Assembly: GCF_000266885.1 (NCBI RefSeq)
Contig: NC_018020.1
Location: 4,092,001-4,156,000, forward strand
Direction: 5' to 3'
Source: Turneriella parva DSM 21527
Lineage (GTDB): Bacteria > Spirochaetota > Leptospiria > Turneriellales > Turneriellaceae
DNA length: 64,000 bases
This document shows, in pieces, positions 44,865 to 54,500 of this stretch. The position numbers and the translations under genes are program-made. A model generated the notes under the pieces. The model ran no database searches. It was not told the DNA's origin and worked only from the letters and a program-made list of their open reading frames with translations. Positions within the stretch are counted from its first letter, which is position 1. Every line of letters starts with the position of its first letter.

Positions 44865-45296
44865 ATGGCGATCACCCCTGAAGCTTCAAGTTTACACCGC
44901 ATCACCACCTTCGCTTCACGCGACGCCTCGGCGGGTTATGTTATTCATGATATCGCCGCTGCGCGCACCGCATTCGACGGTGCGATTCAACAGTTGAATA
45001 CCCGCGAAATGAAGCTCGACTCGCTGGGCGTTTTTCCGTTACAAAAAGACGCGCAGCACCTGCTCGACGAAACCGTCAGCCTCGAGGGCAAAATGCTCAA
45101 GGTGCCGCCTATTTTCAGAGAAAGCCACATACCTATCTTTGCAACGGCGGGTCAAAATATCGCCTATATCTCCCCCGCAGGGGCAAATATCTGCCGCTAT
45201 TTTCACGAACTTTGGCGCATGCATGAAACGGAACTCGACGCCGATCAAGAGGTATTTTCTGGCTTTGCGATATTGACCTCTTACGCAGGGCTCTGA
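44865..45296 (+). CDS. Unassigned 143-residue protein
   Basis: A soluble, mixed alpha/beta protein without signal peptide, of no family I recognise. Conserved-looking stretches are EMKLDSLGVFPLQKDAQHLL and FRESHIPIFATAGQNIAYISP. It starts 16 nt from the divergent hisI start without a Shine-Dalgarno and ends 5 nt before the phosphatase gene, so it is likely cotranscribed with it. Confidence 0.75.
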   Translation: MAITPEASSLHRITTFASRDASAGYVIHDIAAARTAFDGAIQQLNTREMKLDSLGVFPLQKDAQHLLDETVSLEGKMLKVPPIFRESHIPIFATAGQNIAYISPAGANICRYFHELWRMHETELDADQEVFSGFAILTSYAGL

Positions 45297-45301
45297 AGCC
45301 G

Positions 45302-45784
45302 ATGCAGAGCGTTCTTTTCGTCTGCCTGGGAAACATCTGCCGCTCGCCTCTGGCGCAGGGGCTATTCGAACACAAGATTGAAAGCGCCGGGCTTGCGCCC
45401 CATTTTGATGCCGATTCGGCAGGCACCTCGGGCTGGCACGAAGGTGAACCGCCGCACAGCGGTTCGATTGCGGTTGCGCGCAAGTATGGCATCTCCATTG
45501 AAAAGCAGCGCAGCCGGCCCGTGCATGCAAAAGACGGCGAAATCTTTGACTTCATCATTGCAATGGACGCCTCAAACCGCGATTCACTGCTGCATGAATT
45601 CCGTTTTCCAAAAGAGAAAATTCATCTGATGCGCGATTTCAGCCTCGCGCCGAACGCAAAAAAGGGACTCGCGGTGCCAGACCCCTGGGGCAAGACCGGC
45701 GAAGCGTTTGAAACCGTCTATGCGATTCTCGACGAAGCTATAGGCGGATTTATAGCTTTTCTGCGTGAGCAGCGCAAAGGCTGA
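45302..45784 (+). CDS. Low-molecular-weight protein-tyrosine phosphatase
   Basis: A 160-residue phosphatase with the P-loop CLGNICRS (Cys8 nucleophile, Arg14) and general-acid Asp127 in VPDPWG. Family length is normal and the catalytic set is complete. In bacteria such enzymes dephosphorylate tyrosine kinases for polysaccharide export or other targets; no kinase is adjacent. Converges with the phospholipase-like gene (3 nt between stops). Confidence 0.94.
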   Translation: MQSVLFVCLGNICRSPLAQGLFEHKIESAGLAPHFDADSAGTSGWHEGEPPHSGSIAVARKYGISIEKQRSRPVHAKDGEIFDFIIAMDASNRDSLLHEFRFPKEKIHLMRDFSLAPNAKKGLAVPDPWGKTGEAFETVYAILDEAIGGFIAFLREQRKG

Positions 45785-45787
45785 ACA

Positions 45788-47206
45788 TTAACTGTTATTA
45801 CACGCAGCGCCGTTGCGGCATTTGCGCAGATCGAGTACTGCTTTTTCTGTGATTATCGCCATCTCGGCGGTAGCGTTGCGCACGGCCCAGATTCCCGCGC
45901 GTGTCCAGACGGCGCGGTCAGATGAAGTGAGAATATCATAGCCCGAGCGCAGGCGGTTATGGTAGGTTCTGAAGACCTGCTCCATTAAAAGACGATTGAT
46001 ATTGCCCACAGGCGTGTTGTATCTGTTCTGCCATGAATTGGCATAAGCCTGGCTCTCACCGTAATCTTCGTAGTTTTTGTCGGCGTTGCTACCCCCGATG
46101 ACCCGGGTGCCATATTTCTCATCGGCATAACTTTCGTAATCGCCATGGTTATAGCCGATCGTCGACCAGATGTGCGCCTGCTGCGTCATGTCGCCCGCCC
46201 AGTGCTGCACGACGGTAAAATAGAGCATTTCAGCGCCCGTTACGGTGTAATAACGCCCCGCAATCGGGGCAGTCTGCAGTGAATGCCGGTTGTTGCCGTT
46301 CATCGAGGCTAGCCCCTCGAGCCACATTTCATTATAATAGAAAGCCGCCGCATTCGTTGCGGGTTCATAAATTACCCAATCTTCGTCGCCGCTGAAAAGT
46401 GTGCCCGCTCCCGGGTCGACGTTCGGAACCTGCGTCGTACCACCATACTCGGCGCCCTTATCGGGACAGCTGCCGATCAGCGCCACATCACTGAAACAGT
46501 TGTAATTTGTGCCATCAGCCTGCTCTGTCGCTTTGCTGCCGCTGCCATTCGAAACCGGCGTCGTAGAACCGTTTTGCTTGTAATCGATCGCCGGGTTTGC
46601 CTTGTACGTGTTGGATATCCCCTGCCATTCCTGGCAATTGCTGTCGCTGCAGTTGGGCAAATTCACCGACATCTGCGCGTTATTCATAAACACCGCAAGT
46701 ATATAATCGATGCCAATATTGGGAAAACCATAAGTTTGATTGTAGGCATAACCGTCGTAGGTATTGTAATTATTAGTCACGAGCGGGTCACCGTCTTCAT
46801 TCGTCTTGAGAAGATTCACGAAGTGATACCACGAAGTGAAGTTGTTCGAGTAAATGCCAAAATCGGGCACGTGCCAGCTAAAGAAAAGCAGGTCATCCCA
46901 AAAAGCGTCCCAGAAATAGTCGGGCTTAACCCCACCGACACGCTCGATGCTGAGTGCGCCGCACTGCGTATTGTTGCCATAAGACATTTCATTCGCGGTG
47001 TAGTTGATGTTGACGCAGGTGCCTGAATAGCGCCCACCAGCCTTTGCCTTCATGTAGTCTGCCACCCAGCGCATCTGGTTAGTGCCCTGAAACTCCATAT
47101 AGAGCATGCCCTCTTCTGGCATGTTCTGGTGCACGTTGACGATAAACGCCGATACCGCATTGACGCCAAAACAGACGACAAAGATCGCCAAAAACCTACG
47201 GAGCAT
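45788..47206 (-). CDS. Secreted zinc-dependent phospholipase C-like protein
   Basis: A 472-residue exported protein (signal MLRRFLAIFVVCFGVNAVSA). His335-Trp-Ala-Gly-Asp339 and His345, with His354 and Glu358 a little later, resemble the HYxGDxxxPxH...H...E zinc-site pattern of bacterial phospholipase C and S1/P1-like folds, with Tyr to Trp and Pro to Gln changes. A His near the mature N-terminus (His26) fits the same fold. Several Cys pairs suggest disulphides. The product may act on lipids or nucleic acid outside the cell. It overlaps the upstream gene by 11 nt and is last in the surface operon. Confidence 0.65.
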   Translation of the reverse strand: MLRRFLAIFVVCFGVNAVSAFIVNVHQNMPEEGMLYMEFQGTNQMRWVADYMKAKAGGRYSGTCVNINYTANEMSYGNNTQCGALSIERVGGVKPDYFWDAFWDDLLFFSWHVPDFGIYSNNFTSWYHFVNLLKTNEDGDPLVTNNYNTYDGYAYNQTYGFPNIGIDYILAVFMNNAQMSVNLPNCSDSNCQEWQGISNTYKANPAIDYKQNGSTTPVSNGSGSKATEQADGTNYNCFSDVALIGSCPDKGAEYGGTTQVPNVDPGAGTLFSGDEDWVIYEPATNAAAFYYNEMWLEGLASMNGNNRHSLQTAPIAGRYYTVTGAEMLYFTVVQHWAGDMTQQAHIWSTIGYNHGDYESYADEKYGTRVIGGSNADKNYEDYGESQAYANSWQNRYNTPVGNINRLLMEQVFRTYHNRLRSGYDILTSSDRAVWTRAGIWAVRNATAEMAIITEKAVLDLRKCRNGAACNNS

Positions 47207-47918
47207 GTTCTACCCTCACATGAAACCTGCCGCCCGACAGCATTTTGATTTCGCCGCTGCCCGACTGCGCCGCGAACCTGCCTGAACCTGAAAATGAACC
47301 CTGATACGACACTACTTTGCCGTTGACGACATTCGGCGTGAGCTGCAGCGTAAAATGCGTATCTCTGAAGGCTCCGTTCTGAATGACACCTGCGCCGGTT
47401 TCGAGCCGATTCTGGCGCGACATGCGTGTCCAGGCTGGTTTCACGCGGCGGTATTCGCTGCGCATCTTTTTGCGTTTTCGACGCGCATGAAACTTGCCAC
47501 GCAACCGATCTTGAATTTCAGCCGGTGATTCTAATTCATCTTCAAATTCGTCGGTTTCGATATTGACCTGCTCGACATAGGTAATGTTGGCATCTTTCGC
47601 TAGCTGCTGCTGGGGTAGCAGCGAGAACACACCCTGGCTGCTGCGCAGCGTTACGGCCAGATCGGTATCGGCCGAAGAAAGGTACAATGGTTGTTTCTCA
47701 TTGCCGGCAGCGACATCGGCTGAGAGCATCAGCAAGAATCTCTGGTTGATATCTTTCACCGCAACGACAATGCGTGACTTTCCGTTGCGCGTCGTGACAA
47801 GTGCTGCCGCATGCTGCGTCGCGTATGCGCGCCCACCAAGGCTAAACTGCAATTCACCCTCACCGAGGGCGACGAGCGGCGTGCACGCAAGCAATATTGT
47901 GACAGCGAAAATCCGCAT
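47196..47918 (-). CDS. Small secreted protein of the surface operon (240 aa)
   Basis: From ATG 47918, a signal peptide (MRIFAVTILLACTPLVALG) is followed by a beta-rich domain. A very basic stretch (about 148-175, RGKFHARRKRKKMRSEYRR) divides it from a second beta domain ending GGRFHVRVEHAP. No family is recognised. The frame extends to 48017, within the preceding gene, but ATG 47918 starts 1 nt after that gene's stop and begins a proper signal peptide. The basic patch could bind nucleic acid, lipid or LPS; that is only a guess. Confidence 0.82.
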   Translation of the reverse strand: MRIFAVTILLACTPLVALGEGELQFSLGGRAYATQHAAALVTTRNGKSRIVVAVKDINQRFLLMLSADVAAGNEKQPLYLSSADTDLAVTLRSSQGVFSLLPQQQLAKDANITYVEQVNIETDEFEDELESPAEIQDRLRGKFHARRKRKKMRSEYRRVKPAWTRMSRQNRLETGAGVIQNGAFRDTHFTLQLTPNVVNGKVVSYQGSFSGSGRFAAQSGSGEIKMLSGGRFHVRVEHAP

Positions 47919-47919
47919 G

Positions 47920-50673
47920 CTACTCGGTGCGAAGAATGTTGAAGAACCCTCTGAATGTTCCCGTGCTGACGTTCGCTGCAGCACCAGCCGCTGCGATCGG
48001 CCGTAGCTTACCGTCAAAACGACCGCGAATAATATCGCCTATAGGGCCATGCATGTCGATGGTTGCGTTGGCCGAACATTCGTTCAGATCAACACTCGGG
48101 CGTTCGCCTGGCCCGGCAACATATAGCAAATGCCCTGTGGCGTCATACCATGAAACGACAAGGTTGCCGTTGTTGGTGCCGCAATTGGTCGCGTAGGTCG
48201 CAGTCGGCGAAAGCATTGTGTTATAGTTCGACTGAACCTGCGCGGGGCCGGTCACGCGCACATCGAAGAAACCAAAAACGTTATCATTTTTGCCGCGAAC
48301 TTTGACGTAATACCAGCCTCTGAGCAGGTTAATCGGCCCGATGCGTCCGTTTGAGCCGGTGCCACTGTCATCGTCTGACCCGAGGTTCGCGCCGGTTTGC
48401 GCGGTGAGAGTGATATGCGTGTCTGTCGACCCGGTTGTTTCGATCGTGTACGAGCCGGGCTGCGCCGCATAGAAGTGATAGTACACGTAATTCTTGAGAT
48501 CCCAGGCATTCGTGCGGCTGTCAGCACCGATGCCTTCGGTGAGAACACCATTCGCAGCCGGCGAAGAGCCATTGGGATTTACAGGTACATGGTTCGACCA
48601 TTTGCCCTCAGGCACGTTCGGCAGAATGCGCGGTGTGTCGTCGAAATGCAGATATATACCGTCAAAATCGTAGGTCTTTTGTGGCAGCGATGAGGTTCGA
48701 ATCAGGTCGCCAGTTCTGCCTGAAATCGTCAAACCGGTCTTTTCGGTGAGAAATTTCTCGTATGTCTGTTTCGTCTGGTTTCTGAAATATTTTGAGCCCC
48801 CGTTAATCACGGCGTATATGCCGATGGGGTAAAGTCGCAGCTGATTGGTGCAATTAGACCCACCAGTCGGGCCGACACCAGATGCACCGCAGGCGAGCTG
48901 CGTATCGAGATTAAAGGGCGTTCCGGGGCACGCCGCAATACCGCTGTGCGTAAATTTGAAGGTCTGTTTTCCAACCTGTGTCTCGCCGGTATAACCCGTG
49001 CGCGAAATTTCGACATCAAAGGCGTTCACCGCCGTGTTGCCGAAGTTACCCTGAATTATGAACTGCCCGTTCGAAAGCGCGGGAAACCCACCCGAAGCCG
49101 CTGCAGGCCCTGTTGTCGCGGTACGCCAGCCACCGTCAAATATTGCAACCGTCGCCCCATCGACCGGCAGCGTCGACCAGTAATCGGTAACCGTACCCAT
49201 GACGCAGTGCGTCGGCGGCGGCAACGCAGTCATGGTCACGGCACCCGCGTTGTTGGCGCCCGCAATCGTGATGGTAATCAATGCAGGGTCATTCGGTGCC
49301 GACAGGCCAATGAGGCGCGAATAATAGCCGGATTTCTCAAATGTCATTTTATATTGCTGGTTACGCAATATGCTCGCATGATCGAACAGAAACTGGCCCG
49401 ACGCGTTGGTTGTCACCTCTGTAATGTAGGTGTTACTCGAATTATAGAGCTTTACCAGAACACCAGAACCGGCCGTGACCGTACCGTGTATCCATGAGTC
49501 CCACATGAGTGCTGTCGCTGCGCCAGCGATTGCGTTGTTGCCGGTTAACAATACGTCGGCGTAGGTTGTTTTCGTGCGGTAACAGTTCGTCGTCGCGGCA
49601 GTTCGGGCAGTGCAGGCGGCACTTGTTTTCGAAAGAGTCACCGGGTAGCGGGTACCGACAAGCAAGAACTGGTCTTTAATCTTAAATCCGCCGCCATTGG
49701 CTCCGTTCTGGTTGGTATTGAAATCATCGTCCATGTCGGGGCAATACAGGCCTGCCGCGAGAGGTTCATAAGGCGCTGAGCTGTTGGCATCGTATGGCCC
49801 GCCGCTATTGCAAGTCAATTGCTGGTTATTCGAGTTGGTCAGCGTGGCGCTGACATTGTTGAGCGCTGTGCCCAATGTGTCTTCAGTGATATGGCCATAT
49901 ATTGAGCCGAACTTCTGGTAGAGCCGAACAGGGTTATTACGAATCGGGTTTTCTTCTGCGGTGATCACGGCGACAATATCGGTGCGCGTGATGTAATCGG
50001 CTTTGTAGACACCAATGGCAAATGTTGACAATGCTTGGATATCCATTTCACTTATGCCATTGTCTCTCATCACTTGTTTTTCTTCATCGCTTGGTAATGG
50101 GAAATAGTTGCTCTCAAGTATAAATCGCCCATTTTCGTTTGTTGAAACAACTAGAACTTGACCCGCTGCGTCTGTTGTTGTCACGTTAGCGCCTATTAAT
50201 GGCTTGTAGGCAAAATTATCGTAAACTTGTCCCGTAATTCTTCTCAGACTTAGGCTCTCGTCAGCGCCGAAGGTAAACATCACTACATTACCAATATCAA
50301 CTTTTAGATTCGGTAGACTAATGACCGCTGCTCGGGCAGCGGACTTAAAATTGCTCTTGCTGAACCGCAGGTTAAAACCGGTGCCGCGCTTAACTTCGTT
50401 AAGGTTGATTGAAAATGAACCATTGTTGGCGGACGTCGTTTGCAGAACCTGCTCATTATCTTGCCTGCTAACCTGTATCTGCACGCTGGCGATGCCGGTG
50501 CCATCGGGCCCAACAACCTTACCCGAAATCTGCCCCGACCCGGTAACACCCGGCAGACTTTTTTCTGAAGTAAAACAGTTCAGGGTAAAGAGCGCGATCA
50601 ACATAATTGCCCACGAATTAATTCGTGGGCAATTATGTTGAAGAATTGCGGCACCATATTTTTTAAAAACCAT
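47920..50673 (-). CDS. Large lipoprotein with carboxypeptidase-regulatory-like repeats (917 aa)
   Basis: The chain starts at ATG 50673 (GGGGA-like Shine-Dalgarno, 11-nt overlap with the upstream gene). A long n-region leads to core WAIMLIALFTL and then Asn-Cys as lipid site (about residue 33). Repeated units of the GQISGKVVGPDGTGIASVQIQV type, YGHITEDTLGTALNNVSATL, and IHGTVTAGSGVLVKLYNS are carboxypeptidase-regulatory-like or CarboxypepD_reg domains. The later part has further beta domains, including a pre-peptidase-like segment (YTIETTGSTDTHITL...GWYYVKVRG, about 765-810). Surface-exposed adhesin or structural lipoprotein is likely. A second possible start, ATG 50604, lies at the edge of a 44-bp palindrome. 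Confidence 0.85.
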   Translation of the reverse strand: MVFKKYGAAILQHNCPRINSWAIMLIALFTLNCFTSEKSLPGVTGSGQISGKVVGPDGTGIASVQIQVSRQDNEQVLQTTSANNGSFSINLNEVKRGTGFNLRFSKSNFKSAARAAVISLPNLKVDIGNVVMFTFGADESLSLRRITGQVYDNFAYKPLIGANVTTTDAAGQVLVVSTNENGRFILESNYFPLPSDEEKQVMRDNGISEMDIQALSTFAIGVYKADYITRTDIVAVITAEENPIRNNPVRLYQKFGSIYGHITEDTLGTALNNVSATLTNSNNQQLTCNSGGPYDANSSAPYEPLAAGLYCPDMDDDFNTNQNGANGGGFKIKDQFLLVGTRYPVTLSKTSAACTARTAATTNCYRTKTTYADVLLTGNNAIAGAATALMWDSWIHGTVTAGSGVLVKLYNSSNTYITEVTTNASGQFLFDHASILRNQQYKMTFEKSGYYSRLIGLSAPNDPALITITIAGANNAGAVTMTALPPPTHCVMGTVTDYWSTLPVDGATVAIFDGGWRTATTGPAAASGGFPALSNGQFIIQGNFGNTAVNAFDVEISRTGYTGETQVGKQTFKFTHSGIAACPGTPFNLDTQLACGASGVGPTGGSNCTNQLRLYPIGIYAVINGGSKYFRNQTKQTYEKFLTEKTGLTISGRTGDLIRTSSLPQKTYDFDGIYLHFDDTPRILPNVPEGKWSNHVPVNPNGSSPAANGVLTEGIGADSRTNAWDLKNYVYYHFYAAQPGSYTIETTGSTDTHITLTAQTGANLGSDDDSGTGSNGRIGPINLLRGWYYVKVRGKNDNVFGFFDVRVTGPAQVQSNYNTMLSPTATYATNCGTNNGNLVVSWYDATGHLLYVAGPGERPSVDLNECSANATIDMHGPIGDIIRGRFDGKLRPIAAAGAAANVSTGTFRGFFNILRTE
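50598..50641. repeat. Perfect 44-bp palindrome within the signal-peptide code
   Basis: Arms of 22 bp without any loop (left arm starts TCAACATAATTGCCC). The palindrome lies inside the n-region of the 917-residue lipoprotein, where it encodes about QHNCPRINSWAIML. Its left edge contains the second possible ATG (50604). It shares no sequence with the other palindromes in the window. Confidence 0.85.
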
Positions 50674-51538
50674 AGATCCCCGTTTTGAAACCTGAGCTAA
50701 AATAGAAACCCTGCTCAGAAAATTCGTTTGTATTGAAAAAGCGGCTTTGAATTGGCCCGTAGGTGTTCAGCAGGCCCCTGAAGTATTGCCCTTCGAAAAA
50801 CCAAATATAAGACCCAAGGCGCAGCTCAAAGCCCAAGCCGCCCATAAACCCGCCAGATACCGGCCGAGCAAATTCACGCACGTCGTAGAGCTGGTCGTCG
50901 GGGTTACCGACGGTGCTGTTCAGAATTTCGAGTTGCGAAGAAAGCGGCGTTTTGGCGAAAAAGCCTGCCTGCAGGTTGCCCGCAAAAGGCTTCAACGCCT
51001 CTGCAACCGGGCGCAAAAATTTGACTTTGCCGAGTACCTTGTATAGCGAGTAGCGGTAAGAAAACATGCTGCGCAGCGCCAGATAATCGGTGCGCAGAAT
51101 GCCATTGCCCGCATAACCACCGGTCGGTGTTTCAACGATAAATGCCCGGTTCTGTTCGTAACCGAGATCGGTAATGATACCATAAACCCGTTTGAAATAA
51201 AGTTCGCTGCGAATACCGAGAATAACCGAAAGGTCAGACCCGCCGTTGTTGACCGAACCCTGCATGCCTTTTGCGAGGCCTGAATAATTAAACCCGAGAT
51301 AAGACCCCATGTAGAGCGTGCGCGATTTTGCCTCAGGGCCTTGAGAGGTCGTGTAATCTGCTTCGGCGGCCGCAGTCGAACTTGCGGGCTTAGAGAATTC
51401 AATCTTGCCCGAATCACCCGCCGAAGACGATGATTCAACTTCGGGAGAAACAGGTCGCTTGAGCTGAATCTTTCCTTCTGCCAAAAGCGCGCCTGTCAGT
51501 AGCAGCGACGCGAGATATGTGACCGGGTTAATCCGCAT
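50663..51538 (-). CDS. Outer-membrane barrel-like protein of the surface operon (291 aa)
   Basis: The signal peptide (MRINPVTYLASLLLTGALLA) is followed by a Ser/Ala-rich linker (about 35-70) and a barrel-like domain with alternating strands (YMGSYLGFNYSGL, DLSVILGIRSELYF, GFMGGLGFELRLGSYIWFFEG). It ends GIYGF, with the usual Phe. No named family. Genes for large lipoproteins flank it on both sides, 9 nt upstream and 11-nt overlap downstream; it may help to display or anchor them. Confidence 0.8.
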   Translation of the reverse strand: MRINPVTYLASLLLTGALLAEGKIQLKRPVSPEVESSSSAGDSGKIEFSKPASSTAAAEADYTTSQGPEAKSRTLYMGSYLGFNYSGLAKGMQGSVNNGGSDLSVILGIRSELYFKRVYGIITDLGYEQNRAFIVETPTGGYAGNGILRTDYLALRSMFSYRYSLYKVLGKVKFLRPVAEALKPFAGNLQAGFFAKTPLSSQLEILNSTVGNPDDQLYDVREFARPVSGGFMGGLGFELRLGSYIWFFEGQYFRGLLNTYGPIQSRFFNTNEFSEQGFYFSSGFKTGIYGF

Positions 51539-51547
51539 TCTTTACCG

Positions 51548-54500
51548 TTAGTTGCATGTACAGGTAGCCCCTGCTGTTGGCGAGGTGAAGTTGAAGCAAT
51601 TGGCGTTAGTACCCGCCGCCCCTGCATTGCCCGAGCTCGTGCCTGCGGTACCGCCGCCGCCGCCCGCGTAAGTGTTACCCGAACACGTGGGTGCAGCCGA
51701 TTGCACAATCGTCACGCCAATGGATGGGCCGCCATAACCACCCGACCCATGACCACCAGAACCACCGTCGCCGCCGAAACCGCCGTGACCACCATCACCA
51801 CCATCATCGGGCCCGTTGGCGCCAAGTCCGCGGGTGCCAGCACCGCCGCCACCGCCGCCGTTCTGGCCATTGCCTGCATTACCCCCGGCAGCCCGGGTAA
51901 TCGAGTTTGAGCTCAGGTTGATTGTGCTGATGCTGGCAAGGTAGATGCCAACCGAGGGACCTCCGGCATGGCCGCCTTCACCGCCATTGCCTTGTTGCCC
52001 GCCGCCGGCACCGCCGCCGCCGCTGCCGCCGCCGTCGTTCATATCGCATTCCGCGCCGGCCCCACCGCCGCCGCCACCGCCGCCCAGGCCCACACCGCCA
52101 TTATCACCGGTGCTGCCCTGGTAAGCGACGAGAAAACCACCGACGTTGCGGCCATAGGGCTGAGCGCCCGGTGGCGCTGGTGCGTTCGCGCCTGCACCAC
52201 CCGTAGCGCCATTACCTCCGCCGCCGCCGTTACCATTGCAATTTGACGTACCGCGCGGGCCACCGGCGCCGCCACCGTTCTGGCCCGCTGCACCATCACA
52301 ACCACCGCGCTGCCCGCATCCACTACCGCCGTCATCTTGCCAGCCGCCAGAACCGCCTGCACCGCCACCGTTGAACCCGGCGATGCCACCTGCACCGCCG
52401 GCGCCACCGGGTGCCAGCCAGCGGCTGTCGTTCGATTCGGCCACACCACCTTCGATGCCACCAGTACCATTACCGCCGTTACCGCCCGTCGCCCCGGTTT
52501 GCCCGCCAGAGCCTCCAGAAAGACCGCGCCAGCCCTGGCCCGCATTGATTGTATTTGAAGTCATGGTCACGGTATTCACGCCTGAAATGTGCACGCCGTA
52601 AGAGCCGCCTGGGTTCGGGCCACCTGCGCCGACGTTGTCACCCTGCGTGATAAACTGCGACTTATAGATGGTCAGAGACGAAACGCCCGTTGTGGCTCTC
52701 AGGCCAACTGCGTTATAGCCCTGCGTGAGGTCTGGCACCGGTCTCTGTGTTGTGAGACTAATGCCTTCGACGAATACCGGGGTGTTGACTGCCCCCAGGC
52801 TAATGCCGATGCTGTTCGCGCTGTCATTGCTGCCCGCGGTAATCGCGGCACGATTCGTGGCAACATCTGGTCTGTACCAGGCAGATGTAAATCCACCATA
52901 AATACTGGTGCCCGTCAGTAGATTAAGCGTGCCGGTCGTTGCACTGCAAGGCGGCGCGCCGTTGCCGCAATACGTACCACCAATAACATAGATTGCCTTA
53001 CCGCCTGTTGCTGCCGCGGCAGCCGAGCTCAATGAGCGCTTGGGTGCAGTGCGAACCGTACCGGGGTTAGCATCGTTACCGGTCGCGTTGTCGACGTAAA
53101 TCGACTCGCCTGCGGTTTTGTTTTGCAATACGAAATATTTCAGAGTAGATGTGCCACCGTTTGTCGCAGTGCCCCAAGAGGGTGCCACGGCGGCGGGTGA
53201 ACAAGGCGACGGCACGCCCGCGATGTCGCAGAGTTCAATCGCGACATTAAACGCAAGGGTTGTCACGTTATTCGTAAGGGGAGGCGCAATCTGGTAAGTT
53301 GTGTAGATTCCCTGCGCGTTTGGTGCTCCGACACCAGAGGGCAGCGCACACGCATTGTTCGCGTCAACTCCTGTAGAACCTGCCGGACAGGTGAAGGTGA
53401 GCGACTTAATGACACCAATCGGCTCGAACATATCGGCATCGACGTCGAAGGTAATCGTTTCGCCTTTATTCCAATGTACACGCGCGTAGACCGTGTTCAT
53501 GTTTTTCGGCTGAACCCGCCAAATAGCACGCGATGCTATACTCGGTGTACCGGGGCCACCCGATGGAAAAAGACAAATCTTAACATCGTTGATATTATTG
53601 GTATTAAGATCACTCGCATTGATTGTGATCGTCGTCGGTGTCAGCGCAGCAACTGTGCCGGTCGCGCTGGGCGCATGCGATGACAGGCTACCCCCCGTGC
53701 AATCGAGGGTGCCGTCATTGATACGCACCTGGTATGTTCCGGGAAAGTCAGTCTGCCATTGCCACGTCGTTGTATCGCGGGGTGCAGCGACCGCTGTCGC
53801 CGAATTACCCCAGTTATTGGCAACTGTCCAGACATGTTTTGCCGCCGGAGTGATCGTGGTAATCTGTGGGTTTACGCCGATTGCATAGGCCTGCGTCTGC
53901 ACGGGCGAAACGTTTCCGGCCGCGTCGCGGGCGATGAACTTCAGATAATAGATGCCGGGCGTGAAAGGGCACGCACTCGGATTGGCATTCACATCGGTGA
54001 CACTCGCACGCGAGTTGCAACCGAGGTTCAGCTGCGTACTGCTGCTGCCAGTCACATGCACAACATTATTGGCAGCCGGGCATGGGAAAACAGGATTCGC
54101 AGGGTTTGTCGCAGGCGTCGGGTTGCCAGATGCGTCCGCGCCCCAAGTATAACAGATTTCGTTTGGTATCAGAGAGCCATTCGCTGGCACACCTGCAACC
54201 GTCGTTGAACCTGATAAGAAAATCTGCTGTGGCAATGAAAACATGCCGCTGAGAGGTGAGGCGGTAATAGAAGGCGCCGTATCGTCACGAATCACCGTTT
54301 CAAACGCATCACCCCAAACAGAGAGGTGGCCGACCGCATTGCATGCAGCGACTTCGCAGGTGATGGCACATATGGTGATGTAATTGATGCCATGGTTGGT
54401 ATCGTTGAACAGCATGCCAGACGCCGTCGCCGAAATGTTCGTCGTCACAGTATCGCCCGACGTGAACGGGCCACCGGTAATGACGCCGACCGGCGGTGCG

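Noticed and set aside
52236-52601. Plus-strand Pro/Ala-rich frames opposite the Gly-rich tract
   Set aside because: Expected by-product of GGN-rich codons on the other strand.
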